From assembly GCA_963575745.1 (NCBI GenBank), contig CAUYUJ010015276.1, positions 84,501 to 148,500 on the forward strand: a DNA stretch of 64,000 bases, read 5' to 3'. The position numbers and the translations under genes were made by a program. Under the pieces are notes generated by a model. It was not told where the DNA came from. It searched no databases and saw nothing but the letters and a program-made list of their open reading frames with translations. Each line of letters opens with the position of its first letter. The first letter of the stretch is position 1. Of the stretch, positions 9,700 to 18,756 are shown one piece after another. This DNA comes from Prorocentrum cordatum. Taxonomy: Eukaryota > Sar > Dinophyceae > Prorocentrales > Prorocentraceae.

Positions 9700-10220
9700 A
9701 GACCCCAAGCACGTTTCCAGCAGTCAACCATGCATGCCTTCGTGGGTCTTTCCCTCTGGGAGTCTCTTGGAGGCCTGTTCTTTCTCAGGGGGCTGTTTGG
9801 AAGCCCTCAACCTTCTTGCCTTTTTGGCGCCCTTTTTTGGAACCATCGTGGAGGCCATCGAAAAAATACGTGGGATCCTTCATTCGGGTCTCCCCGTCGG
9901 AGGCCCCGCATTTGCCTCAGGGGCGATATGGGGCGCTCTCTTTGGTCGTTGTCAAGCCTTGGTCAATTTCAATTGTGCAGTCTTGTAGCCATCCTGAGGC
10001 CTCAAAACCAACCGCGAGCGAACCAGCATGTTCTTCAGGTGTTGGGCAGAGCTTGGCCTCGCATGGGCGTCCTTGGGGGACTTGGGTGCCACTAGGAGCC
10101 GTCTTGTGCTCGGTTTAGGACACATTGGAGGCATGTCGTGCCATTTGGGAGGCCATCTTGGGCGATCGGGGATCATCTTGGAACAACCCTGGGCCGTCTT
10201 GAACACGCCCACCCAAGGGA
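9700..10220. repeat. Degenerate GGCCATCTTGGG repeats, second block
   Basis: The same loose motif family as 8230-9130: GGAGGCCATCG, GGCCGTCTTG and CATCTTGG steps recur. No gene is supported. Confidence 0.5.
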
Positions 10221-10428
10221 CCAGTCCCAGGGGAGGCGGTAGAGGGTAAAGGGGAGGGGTAGTCGTACACCCCCAACCTGGCGCAGTCAGCAGCAGGGCG
10301 TTGGCCTGTCTTCGACTCCCGCCATCTCACACGGCCCCTTCTCAACTGTATACGCCTGCCCGATCCTTTCGTAGAAGGCCTCCACGTCCAGCAGCGCCTA
10401 GAGGGACGAGGAGGAGGCCTTTTACGAC

Positions 10429-10631
10429 GAAGGGAGGAGGAAGAGGAGGAGGAGGAGTTGGAGGAGGGAGGGGGAGGAGGAGCGCGGCGGCCGGGCGTGC
10501 AGTTTTTGCGCGGGGCGGGAGGCACGGGCTCAAGGACTGAGGAGGAGGAGGAGGAGGAGGAGGAGGAGGAGGAGGAGGAGGAGGAGGAGGAGGAGGAGGA
10601 GGAAGAGGAGGAGGAGGAGGAGGAGGAGGCT
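10429..10631. repeat. (GGA)n microsatellite
   Basis: GGA/GAG triplets, interrupted between about 10470 and 10540 by a GC-rich insert and uninterrupted for about 90 bases after that. The poly-Glu and poly-Ser ORFs are repeat translations. Confidence 0.9.
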
Positions 10632-11329
10632 CCCCGTGACTGTCGCCGTCGCCCCGCCGATTTCGGCAGCCGCATACCGTCCTGCCCACATCAACGATAT
10701 TCTTGTCCATGCGATCCGATGTTGTCATCATGGTTGCCTTCTCGTTTGCAATAACATGTGAGTCAGAACGCGCCGTTCCTGGACACGGCCCAGTCGACGC
10801 GATCGTTTCGGGGGTCACCGAGTCAGTGCTCTGTTCGTCGGCCCGCCGCCCGGCCACGGGCGCCCTCCGGGAGGCGCCAACCCCGCCCAGGTGCGCTCCC
10901 CCAGCGCCGGGCTGGAACAGGGCGCGAGCGGTTGTTGCGGCGCGGCACGCCGCGCTGGAGGTGGCGCCAGAGGCTTTGCGCCTCTTCTGGCACGCGCGCA
11001 GGGAAGAGGAACATGCTTCTTCATAATTTGGGCCTTCCTCGCGGAGGTCTTCGTGGAGGACTCGGGGGATCGGGGGCGCCTCGGGGGAACAGCAGGGGTT
11101 GCCTCCTGGAACTCTCGCCGTGGACGGCCGGGACGGGGCCGTGGGCCTGGTCCCCGCGGGGTCCGTGGCCGCAGCCAGGGTCCTAGCAGCGGACATGGAG
11201 CAGACTTCCCAGGCGTCCTGGGCTCGAGTGCCGCGGGGAAGCGGCCCTGGCCCCATGGGAGACCGGCATGAGCACTGGACCCCGGTGGGGCAGAGCGTAG
11301 ACAGCGGCTTGGCCACCGCCCGCATGTTA

Positions 11330-12890
11330 TCTCTGGTCGCCACTGGGAGCATCTCCGCCAAGGCTGGCAGTCCGTTCGCAGCCAAGCTGTCCGGTTTAGC
11401 CATGGCCAACGATGACACTCGCGCGGTGGTGGTGGCGCGCCGTGTGCTTAGCCCGTAGCCACGAGATTCGCCAGGCAGCCGGGACCGCGCATGTCCGCGT
11501 GGGCACGTCGGCAGGGGCCGAGGCTTTGCAGAAGGTGGTGACCGCCGCGGCGGAGGAGTTGCCCGACTCCGGCTTTGTCTCCATCGACGTGAGGTCGGCT
11601 TTCCAGAAGTGCCGGCGCCGGGAACTTTTCCGAGCCTTGCGCCGGCGGCGCCCGGACTTGGAGTTCCTTGCCAACACGATGCATGACCGCCCTGGGCAGC
11701 ACGTCCTCCGAGGAAATGGGGGGCCGAGCGAAGTGTCGCGACAAGTCTTGGGCCTCGACGAGGGCTGCCCTCCGCCGGCGTTTTTCGCCATCCTTCTGGC
11801 AGACCCAGTGAGCACCTTGCGCCAGGGGTTCCAGGCATTGCACGCCAAGGCGGAGGCCGTTGCAAACCTCGACGACATTGATTTTGGGGTCCTCCGCGAG
11901 CGCCTCGAGCAGGCCATGCAACTGGCCACCCAAGCAGTCGGCAACATCGGTCTGGAGCCCAACGTGACCAAGACGAAGTTCTGGTTCCGCTCTGGCGCGC
12001 CTGCCGAGATTCCCGCCGCCTTGCTGCAGCGCGTCGCTCCGGAGCTGCCCTGCCTCGGGGGTTCGACGTTGTTCACGCGGAACCTACGTCGCCAGGTGGA
12101 GGGAGACGGCTGGCGCGACGTACTTGCTGGAGCGCAGGGGTCTGCCCAGGTGGATCGCGCCCAGGCCCGGCTTGCTGCCTTCGCCGCCCGGTTGGACGCG
12201 CTCATCCGCCATGGCTCGGCTAAGCACGACGCTTGGGTAACGTTCGCCAACTTCGCGAACGGCGCTGTCACCTACGCTCGACGAGCCCAGGCCAGCGACC
12301 ATCAGCAGTGGCGGCGTCATGGCGACCAGGTCGCCGCGGTGGTGGAGGACTGGCTAGGCGGGTCGCTGTCTGACCTCTCGCGCGAGGTCCTCTTCGTGCC
12401 CGCCAAGCTCGGCGGCGGCGGCCTGGCGGGCGCGGAGTCTCGGACGGACGCTGGCTTCCTCGTCTCCTGGGCCCAGGCAGAGGCCGTGGTATACCGCCTG
12501 CAGCGCGTCGAGACGCCGGCGCAGTCCGAGCAGGCCGCTCCGCCATTGCACCAAGCCGTGCGCGCGGCCACGGAACGCGCGCAGGCGGCGGGCGGGTCGG
12601 CGGCCGCGCGGACCCAGAAAGCCATGTCCAAGACTCTGGTGGCCAGGCGGAACCGGGACCTCAGAGCGGGATTGGAAGGCGACGCAGCAGCGCCCCTCGA
12701 ATTCGCAGGCAGCAGAAGGCGGAGCGTGGCTCCAAGCGACGCGTCGCGACAAGGACGCGTTGTCGGACGACGCGTTGCGCCCCCGCCTGCGGCGGCGCCT
12801 CCTCTTCGAGGATCCGGCCGCGCAGTGGGCGGCGCCGTGCGCGCCTCGCGGAGCTCGCCGAGCCTGCGGGTGCATTGCGCGGCCCCCGCT
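11330..12890 (+). pseudogene. Decayed LINE reverse transcriptase fragment
   Basis: The frame ending at 11458 carries DDTRAVVVARRV, matching the early RT block that reads D-x-R-P-V-x-V-x3-R-R in LINEs. After a one-base shift near 11446 the next frame continues with GTSAGAEAL, motif A (SIDVRSAFQKCRR), motif B (GLDEGCPPPAFF), a motif C-like NLDDIDF and motif D (GLEPNVTKTKFWF). Motif C has lost the aromatic residue of Y/F-x-D-D. The frame stays open to 13217, but after about 12745 the LINE-like sequence (LSDDALRPRLRRRLLF) is in a third frame. There is no endonuclease domain upstream, so this is a 5'-truncated, broken copy of a family related to, but different from, the minus-strand LINE next to it. 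Confidence 0.8.
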
Positions 12891-13977
12891 GGGGGAGCCA
12901 TATTTCATTTCATTTCATACCGCTTGCGGCGACGTCCGGTCCGGCGCCCGCGCCCGCGCCCGCGGACGCGCCGCGCCGTGCCGCCAGCCCCCGCGGCGGC
13001 TCACTCAGCCCTCACCTGGGCGCCGCGGGCAGTGGAGAGAGCTGCTAGGTGGCCCCGGTTTGGTGACGGTCTTTCACTCCCCATCGTTGGCCCCCCAAAG
13101 AGTGCGAGTGCTCACCAGACCGGGCCGCCCACGGGCCCCGGCTCACACCGGGGGCGCCCATGCGTCGCCCCAGGGCCTGGTCAGCGGTGCAAGTGCAGGC
13201 GTCGCGGGGAGAGCTAGCAGAAGCAGCAAGCGACTGAGCTCCGCACCCTCCCCCGCATGCCCTGGGGCCAACGGTCAGACATGGCGAGCGCATAGACCAC
13301 AAGGTGAAAGGCAACCAATGGGCCCAAGGGATGCCGCGCACGCCCATTGCAACCCATAGGTAGCACGAGGTCAACAGCCCGGCGGAAGCCCGGTGAGACG
13401 GCCCGAAGAGACGGGGAACGGGGGCAGAAGTCCCCACAGGCACGGCCCGAGCGCGACCAAAATTGCCCCGTGGCCAGCAGGGCGGACTGGCCTGGCCCCG
13501 TCAGACCACCCAAGGAAAAAGCACGAAGAGGGGGCGAGGGGGGGAAAGGGGAGGAACGAAGCAGGGCACACTGACACGAGGCGCGGGGCTGTCCTGGCGC
13601 GTAGCAGGCGGCGGCAACCGGGTGCCTGGCCGCTCACTGCGACTCACTATGAGCCCGTGCCGGGTGGCTGACTTCACCTTGCCACCCCGCACCACCCCCT
13701 GGGCAACGACGGGGGCCCTCCCCGCCCACCGGGCCCTGCCCAGGTGCGGCGAACGCCCCTGGCGCCCCAGGGCGTGCAACGCAGAAGAGGCGGAGAAAAG
13801 AAAAACGGGGGCGGGAGCAGGGCTTTCCACCCGAACACCCAGAACTGGGCTAGACGCGGTGCACGCCCTTTGCACCCCAAAAGCGGCGCGCGGTCTACAG
13901 GCTGGCGGAAGCGAGGGGAGGGGGGCAGAACAGCAGCAGCGAGAGGAGAGAACGCAAGCCGCACGCGCTACCCCGGG
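12891..13977. other. Spacer between two LINE copies
   Basis: It is the presumed 3' region of the minus-strand LINE, which ends at 13978, and of the + strand RT fragment. No poly-A tail or clear target-site duplication is seen. Large ORFs on both strands have no domains. Confidence 0.4.
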
Positions 13978-14952
13978 TTACCCCAAGTGCGCCCTGCAAA
14001 TCGCTACAGCAACATAGCGGACTTGTGCCACGCGCGTCTCTTCAGGCACCCCTTCCCTAAACAGTTGGAACAAAGCGAGGTCGCGCGCAGAGGGGGCAGG
14101 GAGAGCAATAGCCGGCCATGGCGCTGCCCGGTGACCATCTAAGGCGGGACATTGGAGGAGGGCGTGAGCCACGTCAACATCCTCAGCTCCGCACGCAGCA
14201 CACCGCGCCAAGCGACGGGGCAGGATCGGGGCGCCCAGCACCGGGGAATGCCAACACCCAGACGTACGCACAACAGCCCAAAGCTGGACCATTTGCCACG
14301 TGGGCGGGCCAAAATCAAGGTTCAGGAACTCCGCGGGGCGCTGGGCAGGCGAGGACTGGAGACTAGAAAAAGGGCGCTCGAGGGCAGGCAGAAACACTGA
14401 GGCCACCTGCTGAAAAGCTGCCAAGTCAGCCGCCACCAGGGCAGGTCGAACAAAACCGAGCTCATACTGCCTCAGAACAGCCCTACGTAACCCCGGGTCC
14501 GCCCGCACAGCATCCAGAGGGTAAGCTTCAAAGAGTTGGCATTCAGTGACCCGGGGGATGGGCGGAGAGAACGCCGCCATGTGAGAGGGCACTTTTTTTG
14601 CCCAGGTGCTGACTGTTAGCCCATCAGCGAGGTCCAACATGGCGCGAGCAGGGTGCCCCTCCTGCTGGAGCTGAGCGCGGGCGAAGGCCATGATTGTGCG
14701 CTCCACCATTTTGGTCCCCAGCCGAAGGCGCCAGCCACATTGGGCAAGCGCGACCTCAGCTGGGATAGGGGGGCCACAAGCGCAACCCAAGAGGCGGCGG
14801 GCCCATGCTGCCTGCATGGAATTAAGCTTCCACTGCGCACGTGCCGCGCAGAAGAGGAAGGGGGCAGGATACATAATTGCCGACTCAACGCGGGCTGGCA
14901 CCATGGCACAAATGACAGGCAAGGCAAAGCCACCCGTCTCCCCCAAAAAGAG
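13978..14952 (-). CDS. LINE ORF2, C-terminal part with CCHC zinc knuckle
   Basis: About 322 residues continue the RT polyprotein after a shift in a G run near 14970. The segment contains a Trp/Arg-rich thumb-like region and, near residue 240, CAACGAEDVDVAHALLQC. This is a C-x2-C-x8-H-x4-C knuckle as found downstream of RT in many LINEs, where it helps bind template RNA. It ends with a normal stop. Joined to the upstream frame it would complete the polyprotein. Confidence 0.75.
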   Translation of the reverse strand, partial: LFLGETGGFALPVICAMVPARVESAIMYPAPFLFCAARAQWKLNSMQAAWARRLLGCACGPPIPAEVALAQCGWRLRLGTKMVERTIMAFARAQLQQEGHPARAMLDLADGLTVSTWAKKVPSHMAAFSPPIPRVTECQLFEAYPLDAVRADPGLRRAVLRQYELGFVRPALVAADLAAFQQVASVFLPALERPFSSLQSSPAQRPAEFLNLDFGPPTWQMVQLWAVVRTSGCWHSPVLGAPILPRRLARCAACGAEDVDVAHALLQCPALDGHRAAPWPAIALPAPSARDLALFQLFREGVPEETRVAQVRYVAVAICRAHLG

Positions 14953-14959
14953 GACACTC

Positions 14960-17086
14960 TCAAAAATATTGCCCCCTGGCCAAAGTTGCCTTCAACAGGG
15001 GGGCGAATGACAATTCATCGTCCAAAAGGACGCCCAGTATTGCTTTCTGAGAGACCACAGGGCACCCAACATCCCCCGGCGGGGCGCTGCCACACAGGGC
15101 AAGAGCCGCGGTCTTCCCTGAGCCGCAATTAAAACGCGCTCGGGTGCGGAAAGCGCATCGCGAGCAGGCTGACTCGGGCTCCGACGACGCGATCGCGCGC
15201 AAAGCGCCGGGGGAGGAGCACGCGACGGTCAAGTCGTCCACAAATTGTAATGGAGGCAGATGCCACGCCCCCAACAGATCCATTAGGTACGCGCGGTCAG
15301 CTTCCGACGGCAGCCGGGTCGCCAACTCCCGGATCCTCGCGCAAGCGCCAGCGTGAGGTGGGTGCTCCGCAGCAGCCGCCGCCGCCGCCCCCGCAGCCGC
15401 CGCATGGAGTTCAGCCGACGCACAAACCATGGCCGGGCGGCCCTCCACCGGCGCTCCGAGAGGCACCGCCAGACGGAAGTGCGGAGGAACCCATGCTGCC
15501 GATCCACACGGCAGCCTGTGCTCCACCTCGTGGTAGAGCCACTTCAGCTGAGCGTTGAAAACTGGAACGCTAAACCGCCGACCTTGGGCAGGGCCGCCCC
15601 CGAGTTCAAAAGACGACGACGCGAGGCCCTGCAAAGCCACGAATTGGCGGTCGGAGGCAATGAAGTCATCTAGAAGCAACCAGTCGGTACCTCGTGCTCC
15701 CGCCGAGTGGGCGTTGATGAGCATGGCCAGGTGGGACGCCACATCGAAGGCCCACTGCAGGTCAGTGACCGCCCAATCAATCGGCAGGCCCTGGGCCGCT
15801 CGGCACTGGGCATGGAGGAGGAGGGCAATTAGGAGAACCAACGGATCACCTACCCCACCCTGCTGGGCCACCCCACAATATGCCTCAAGCCGACGCCTAT
15901 TCCGGGAGGTCCAAAGGCCATCCACCACCGATGCCATCACGGTGGAGATGGAGATGGGCCGCAGGCAGTTGAGTTGACGTACCACGCGGGGCCCCGACTT
16001 ATGCAGGGGTGAGATCTGACGGGCCGACCACAGATTGCTGGTGAGACCGCAGTGCCGAGAGATATTCGCCACTGCCCTTGTAAGCCGCCGGCCCATTGGC
16101 ACAGGTGACTTCAGGGACGCGTAACACCCCTTCAAAGCAGCCGACGTCGGCTTGAGAGCATCAAGCATGTCATCCACCTCGCGCGTAGTGCACAACGGCT
16201 CCTGCGCGCCAAGCGGCGACGCTAATTCCGGGCCGCCCCCAGCAGCCCGGATGGGCGTGACCGGATCCCGCTGCGCGATAGCAGCGCCCTCGTCAAAAGG
16301 GAAGACATTGCGGACTCGCGCAAAGAGGTCCTTCTCAATCCGCGCCAGCATGTCAGAGGGGTCAAGGGCCTGGCCTGTCTCCGCATCAACAAGGGCAATC
16401 TTGAACGCACGCTGTTCTGCGAAGACACGCGAAACGAACCGCTCCGCTGAGCCAGGGTCCTGCGCCCGCAAGCGCGCATACTGCATTGCAGCACGGTGCC
16501 GTTGGGCCCACGCCGCATCAGCCGCCGCCCGCTTAAGGTCCTCATGCTTATCGAGTGCCTGCGGGTTAATCAGTTCCCTCGCGCTCCGCCGCTGGGCAGC
16601 CCCCGCCACTGCAGCTCGCGTGGCTTCCGCAGAATGGCCTAATATAACGTGCGCTGCATCCCGCGCCCAAGCAGCCGCGTCCACGAAAATGTGCCCTTCT
16701 GCCTTCGAGGCTCCACCTCCGAACCAGCATGGGCGCAGCCACGGTTCACCAATGAGGGATTCGACGGACACGGCAAGTGAGTGCAGGAGTGGGGCCGCGC
16801 TTTCAAGGGCCGCGTCCCACTGAGGCCCCGTGCGCCACGCAACCCTGCCGAAGCCAACATCACACCGTGGCGGACAGGAGACAGGCATTGACCCCACCAC
16901 AAGGCTATGATCAGAAGAAACGCCCGGCGCCTCGAGCACATGAACTGGCTGCACCTCCTGGTCGTCGGGCGCCAGCACCAGATCAATACAGGTGCCAGAG
17001 GAATGCGTAGGCACCGGGGGGTTCCAGGCCAGGAACTGAGCAGAACCCAACAGGGCTTCAATGGGGCACAATGCGCACACTTGCAC
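14960..17086 (-). CDS. LINE ORF2, end of endonuclease domain and reverse transcriptase
   Basis: The first 80 residues finish an APE-type nuclease: GTCIDLVLAPDD, then SSDHSLVVG, the catalytic SDH block. The RT follows with PLHK and RPISI in the early blocks, motif A TDLQWAFD, motif B GGGPAQGRRFSVPVFN, motif C FVDDLTVA and motif E LGVLLDDEL. The catalytic aspartates of motifs A and C are all present, so the RT core looks intact. It copies the element's RNA at a nicked target in the nucleus. It stops after GQYF at 14960 through a shift in a G run. The next frame carries the knuckle. The start at 17086 is not a true start: the nuclease begins in the frame upstream. Confidence 0.85.
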   Translation of the reverse strand: MQVCALCPIEALLGSAQFLAWNPPVPTHSSGTCIDLVLAPDDQEVQPVHVLEAPGVSSDHSLVVGSMPVSCPPRCDVGFGRVAWRTGPQWDAALESAAPLLHSLAVSVESLIGEPWLRPCWFGGGASKAEGHIFVDAAAWARDAAHVILGHSAEATRAAVAGAAQRRSARELINPQALDKHEDLKRAAADAAWAQRHRAAMQYARLRAQDPGSAERFVSRVFAEQRAFKIALVDAETGQALDPSDMLARIEKDLFARVRNVFPFDEGAAIAQRDPVTPIRAAGGGPELASPLGAQEPLCTTREVDDMLDALKPTSAALKGCYASLKSPVPMGRRLTRAVANISRHCGLTSNLWSARQISPLHKSGPRVVRQLNCLRPISISTVMASVVDGLWTSRNRRRLEAYCGVAQQGGVGDPLVLLIALLLHAQCRAAQGLPIDWAVTDLQWAFDVASHLAMLINAHSAGARGTDWLLLDDFIASDRQFVALQGLASSSFELGGGPAQGRRFSVPVFNAQLKWLYHEVEHRLPCGSAAWVPPHFRLAVPLGAPVEGRPAMVCASAELHAAAAGAAAAAAAEHPPHAGACARIRELATRLPSEADRAYLMDLLGAWHLPPLQFVDDLTVACSSPGALRAIASSEPESACSRCAFRTRARFNCGSGKTAALALCGSAPPGDVGCPVVSQKAILGVLLDDELSFAPLLKATLARGQYF

Positions 17087-17748
17087 CCTGGCTCATGCCG
17101 GAGGACCTGGGGCAAGTGGATATTAGCATCGCCACACACGAGGAAAAGAGAGCTCGGATGTCGCGCCCTAAGCTCCTGCAAGGAGTGCAGAATAAACAAC
17201 CATGTGTTTACATCGCCACCAGGAGCCGGATAGCAAGCACAAAAAACGAGGAGTGGCGTGGCAGCAGACGCGCTGTCATCCCAAATAGCAAACCATTGAG
17301 CCCGCGGGCCAGACAATTCCGCAATCGGCCGCAGTGCACAAGAGAGCTCCGTGCGTACGAAAACACCAACGGCCCCCCACTCCGTCGAACGCACCCCCAG
17401 CCACACATACGGAAAGCCAGACGGGAGACACGCGCCAGGCGGAAAGCGGGCACCTGGCAGCACGCAGATATCCACCCCGCGCGCTACAAGTGCGTGCCCC
17501 ACGGCCTCCAGCCTCCAGTCCAACAACGCATCCGTGCCTAACGCAATGAAGCCCGTTCTGCCTGGGTTGAGGATGGCAAAACACAAAGGGGGGCCGGGGT
17601 CCGGAGCAGGCGGGCTTCTCGCTGCGAAAGCTGAGGCTTCAGTCTCTGTAATGCATCCCGCATATGGGGACGCGATGGGGCGCTGGGGGGGGCCCGCCTC
17701 ATGGATGGGGTGACGCGACCTCCCCCCTAATGAGACGGCGAAGAGCAT
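16639..17748 (-). CDS. LINE ORF2, N-terminal endonuclease-like domain
   Basis: From about residue 55 the frame reads FAILNPGRTG (the LN block), then DICVLPGARFPPG, STEWGAVGVFV, LLVFCACYPAPGGDVN and FLVCGDANIHLPQ. This order matches the APE/exonuclease-III fold. The position that normally holds the metal-binding Glu (Q-E-T/S) reads PGA. The Tyr block and GDxN are kept. The family nature is clear up to about 17070, after which the match continues in the neighbouring frame. An 80-residue ORF at 17941-17699 (MEPEAAPLDSLRAAV) probably supplies the true N-terminus, joined by another shift near 17730. Confidence 0.7.
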   Translation of the reverse strand: MLFAVSLGGRSRHPIHEAGPPQRPIASPYAGCITETEASAFAARSPPAPDPGPPLCFAILNPGRTGFIALGTDALLDWRLEAVGHALVARGVDICVLPGARFPPGACLPSGFPYVWLGVRSTEWGAVGVFVRTELSCALRPIAELSGPRAQWFAIWDDSASAATPLLVFCACYPAPGGDVNTWLFILHSLQELRARHPSSLFLVCGDANIHLPQVLRHEPGCKCAHCAPLKPCWVLLSSWPGTPRCLRIPLAPVLIWCWRPTTRRCSQFMCSRRRAFLLIIALWWGQCLSPVRHGVMLASAGLRGARGLSGTRPLKARPHSCTHLPCPSNPSLVNRGCAHAGSEVEPRRQKGTFSWTRLLGRGMQRTLY

Positions 17749-17941
17749 GCGCGATGGTGGCGAGATGCTCGGCCGAGGGCCCCGTCTTACTTACTAGCGC
17801 CGGCGGGAGGGCAGGAGCACGCCCCTGCAGCGCCCGCACGTCCTTCAAGGCCGCGGCACGCTCCAAGGGGCGGGTCTCACTCCCCAACCACCGCGTGACC
17901 GCTGCGCGCAGGCTGTCCAAGGGCGCCGCCTCAGGTTCCAT
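17699..17941 (-). CDS. Probable N-terminal piece of LINE ORF2
   Basis: Eighty residues with an ordinary helical composition (LDSLRAAVTRWLGSE, AEHLATIAHALRRLIRG) lie directly upstream of the endonuclease frame and overlap it in another phase. At about 17730 its IRGEVASPHP runs parallel to LGGRSRHP in the endonuclease frame, as expected for one sequence split by an indel. No known domain. Confidence 0.45.
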   Translation of the reverse strand: MEPEAAPLDSLRAAVTRWLGSETRPLERAAALKDVRALQGRAPALPPALVSKTGPSAEHLATIAHALRRLIRGEVASPHP

Positions 17942-18756
17942 CGGGCCCCTAGTACTCAGGCACTCGGGGGCGGATCCGCGCGGGCCGGGATATGTCCCAC
18001 TTGAGCCAAGGGCCGCGTGGAGTCGAACCCTGGCGGTTGGCGGCCCCCGCCAGTGCTCCAGCGGACTTGGGGCAGAGGGGCAGAAGCGGAGCAGAGAGAG
18101 GGCTAGGCGGTGCCACGCGATGCGCGCATGTCACGCTAATGACGACAACAGACAGGGAGGACAAGTGCAAGGGACGGGGCGAAAGCAGGAAGGAAGGAGG
18201 GGAGGCAGGGCACGGAGCAAGGGGGGGGCAACGACGGACGACGAGGACGACGACGACAGCAACAGCGACGACAACCACCTTGCTAACAGGGGGTGAAATA
18301 CATCTCTGGAAGGGAGGATTCGATGACACCCGCCCCCCGGCACGGGTCAGCCGGGGGCTGCCCGACCGGCGGCCGGCGTCTTTGGCAGTCACCTGGCAAC
18401 CGTGGTCAAACATCCGTGCACACAAGAGGAGGATCGTAGCACCGGCAAGAGCAAGTCAGGCGGGATGATAGGGCAGCGGCACGAACGGGCGGGAGCACTC
18501 GCGCACGCTCTTTTTCCGCCTGCCCAGCACGCTGGGCCCGGTACATGAAAAGATGAGGTGTTAATACTGGCAAGGCAAAGCAGGCCGCCCAATTAGCACT
18601 CGAACCCTAATCCATAAGGCAGCAAGTGCGCGAGGTATTGCGCGCAACGTCGCGCGCTTCTAGGCTTCAGGGGGCCGAACGGGAAAAACAAACTACGACA
18701 ACTACTACTGGTTGCGCACCACTCACTCAGATGCTAGACCCAACCGATCCTGACAC
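17942..18756 (-). other. Spacer between LINE ORF1 and ORF2
   Basis: About 0.8 kb. At 18230-18420 it holds a copy of a block seen also near 20700-20800 and 21160-21270: GAC-rich triplets followed by CAGCCGGGGGCTGCCCGAC and GGCCGGC. No gene is seen. The short B-box-like GGTTCGACTCC on the minus strand near 18030 does not fold into a tRNA. Confidence 0.4.

Noticed and set aside
9420-10118. 232-codon + strand ORF
   Set aside because: Half of it is in the degenerate GGCC..CTTGGG repeats and no family is recognisable.
18000-18060. B-box-like GGTTCGACTCC with CTTGAGCCAA next to it
   Set aside because: The T-arm does not pair and only ten leader bases match; both look like chance.
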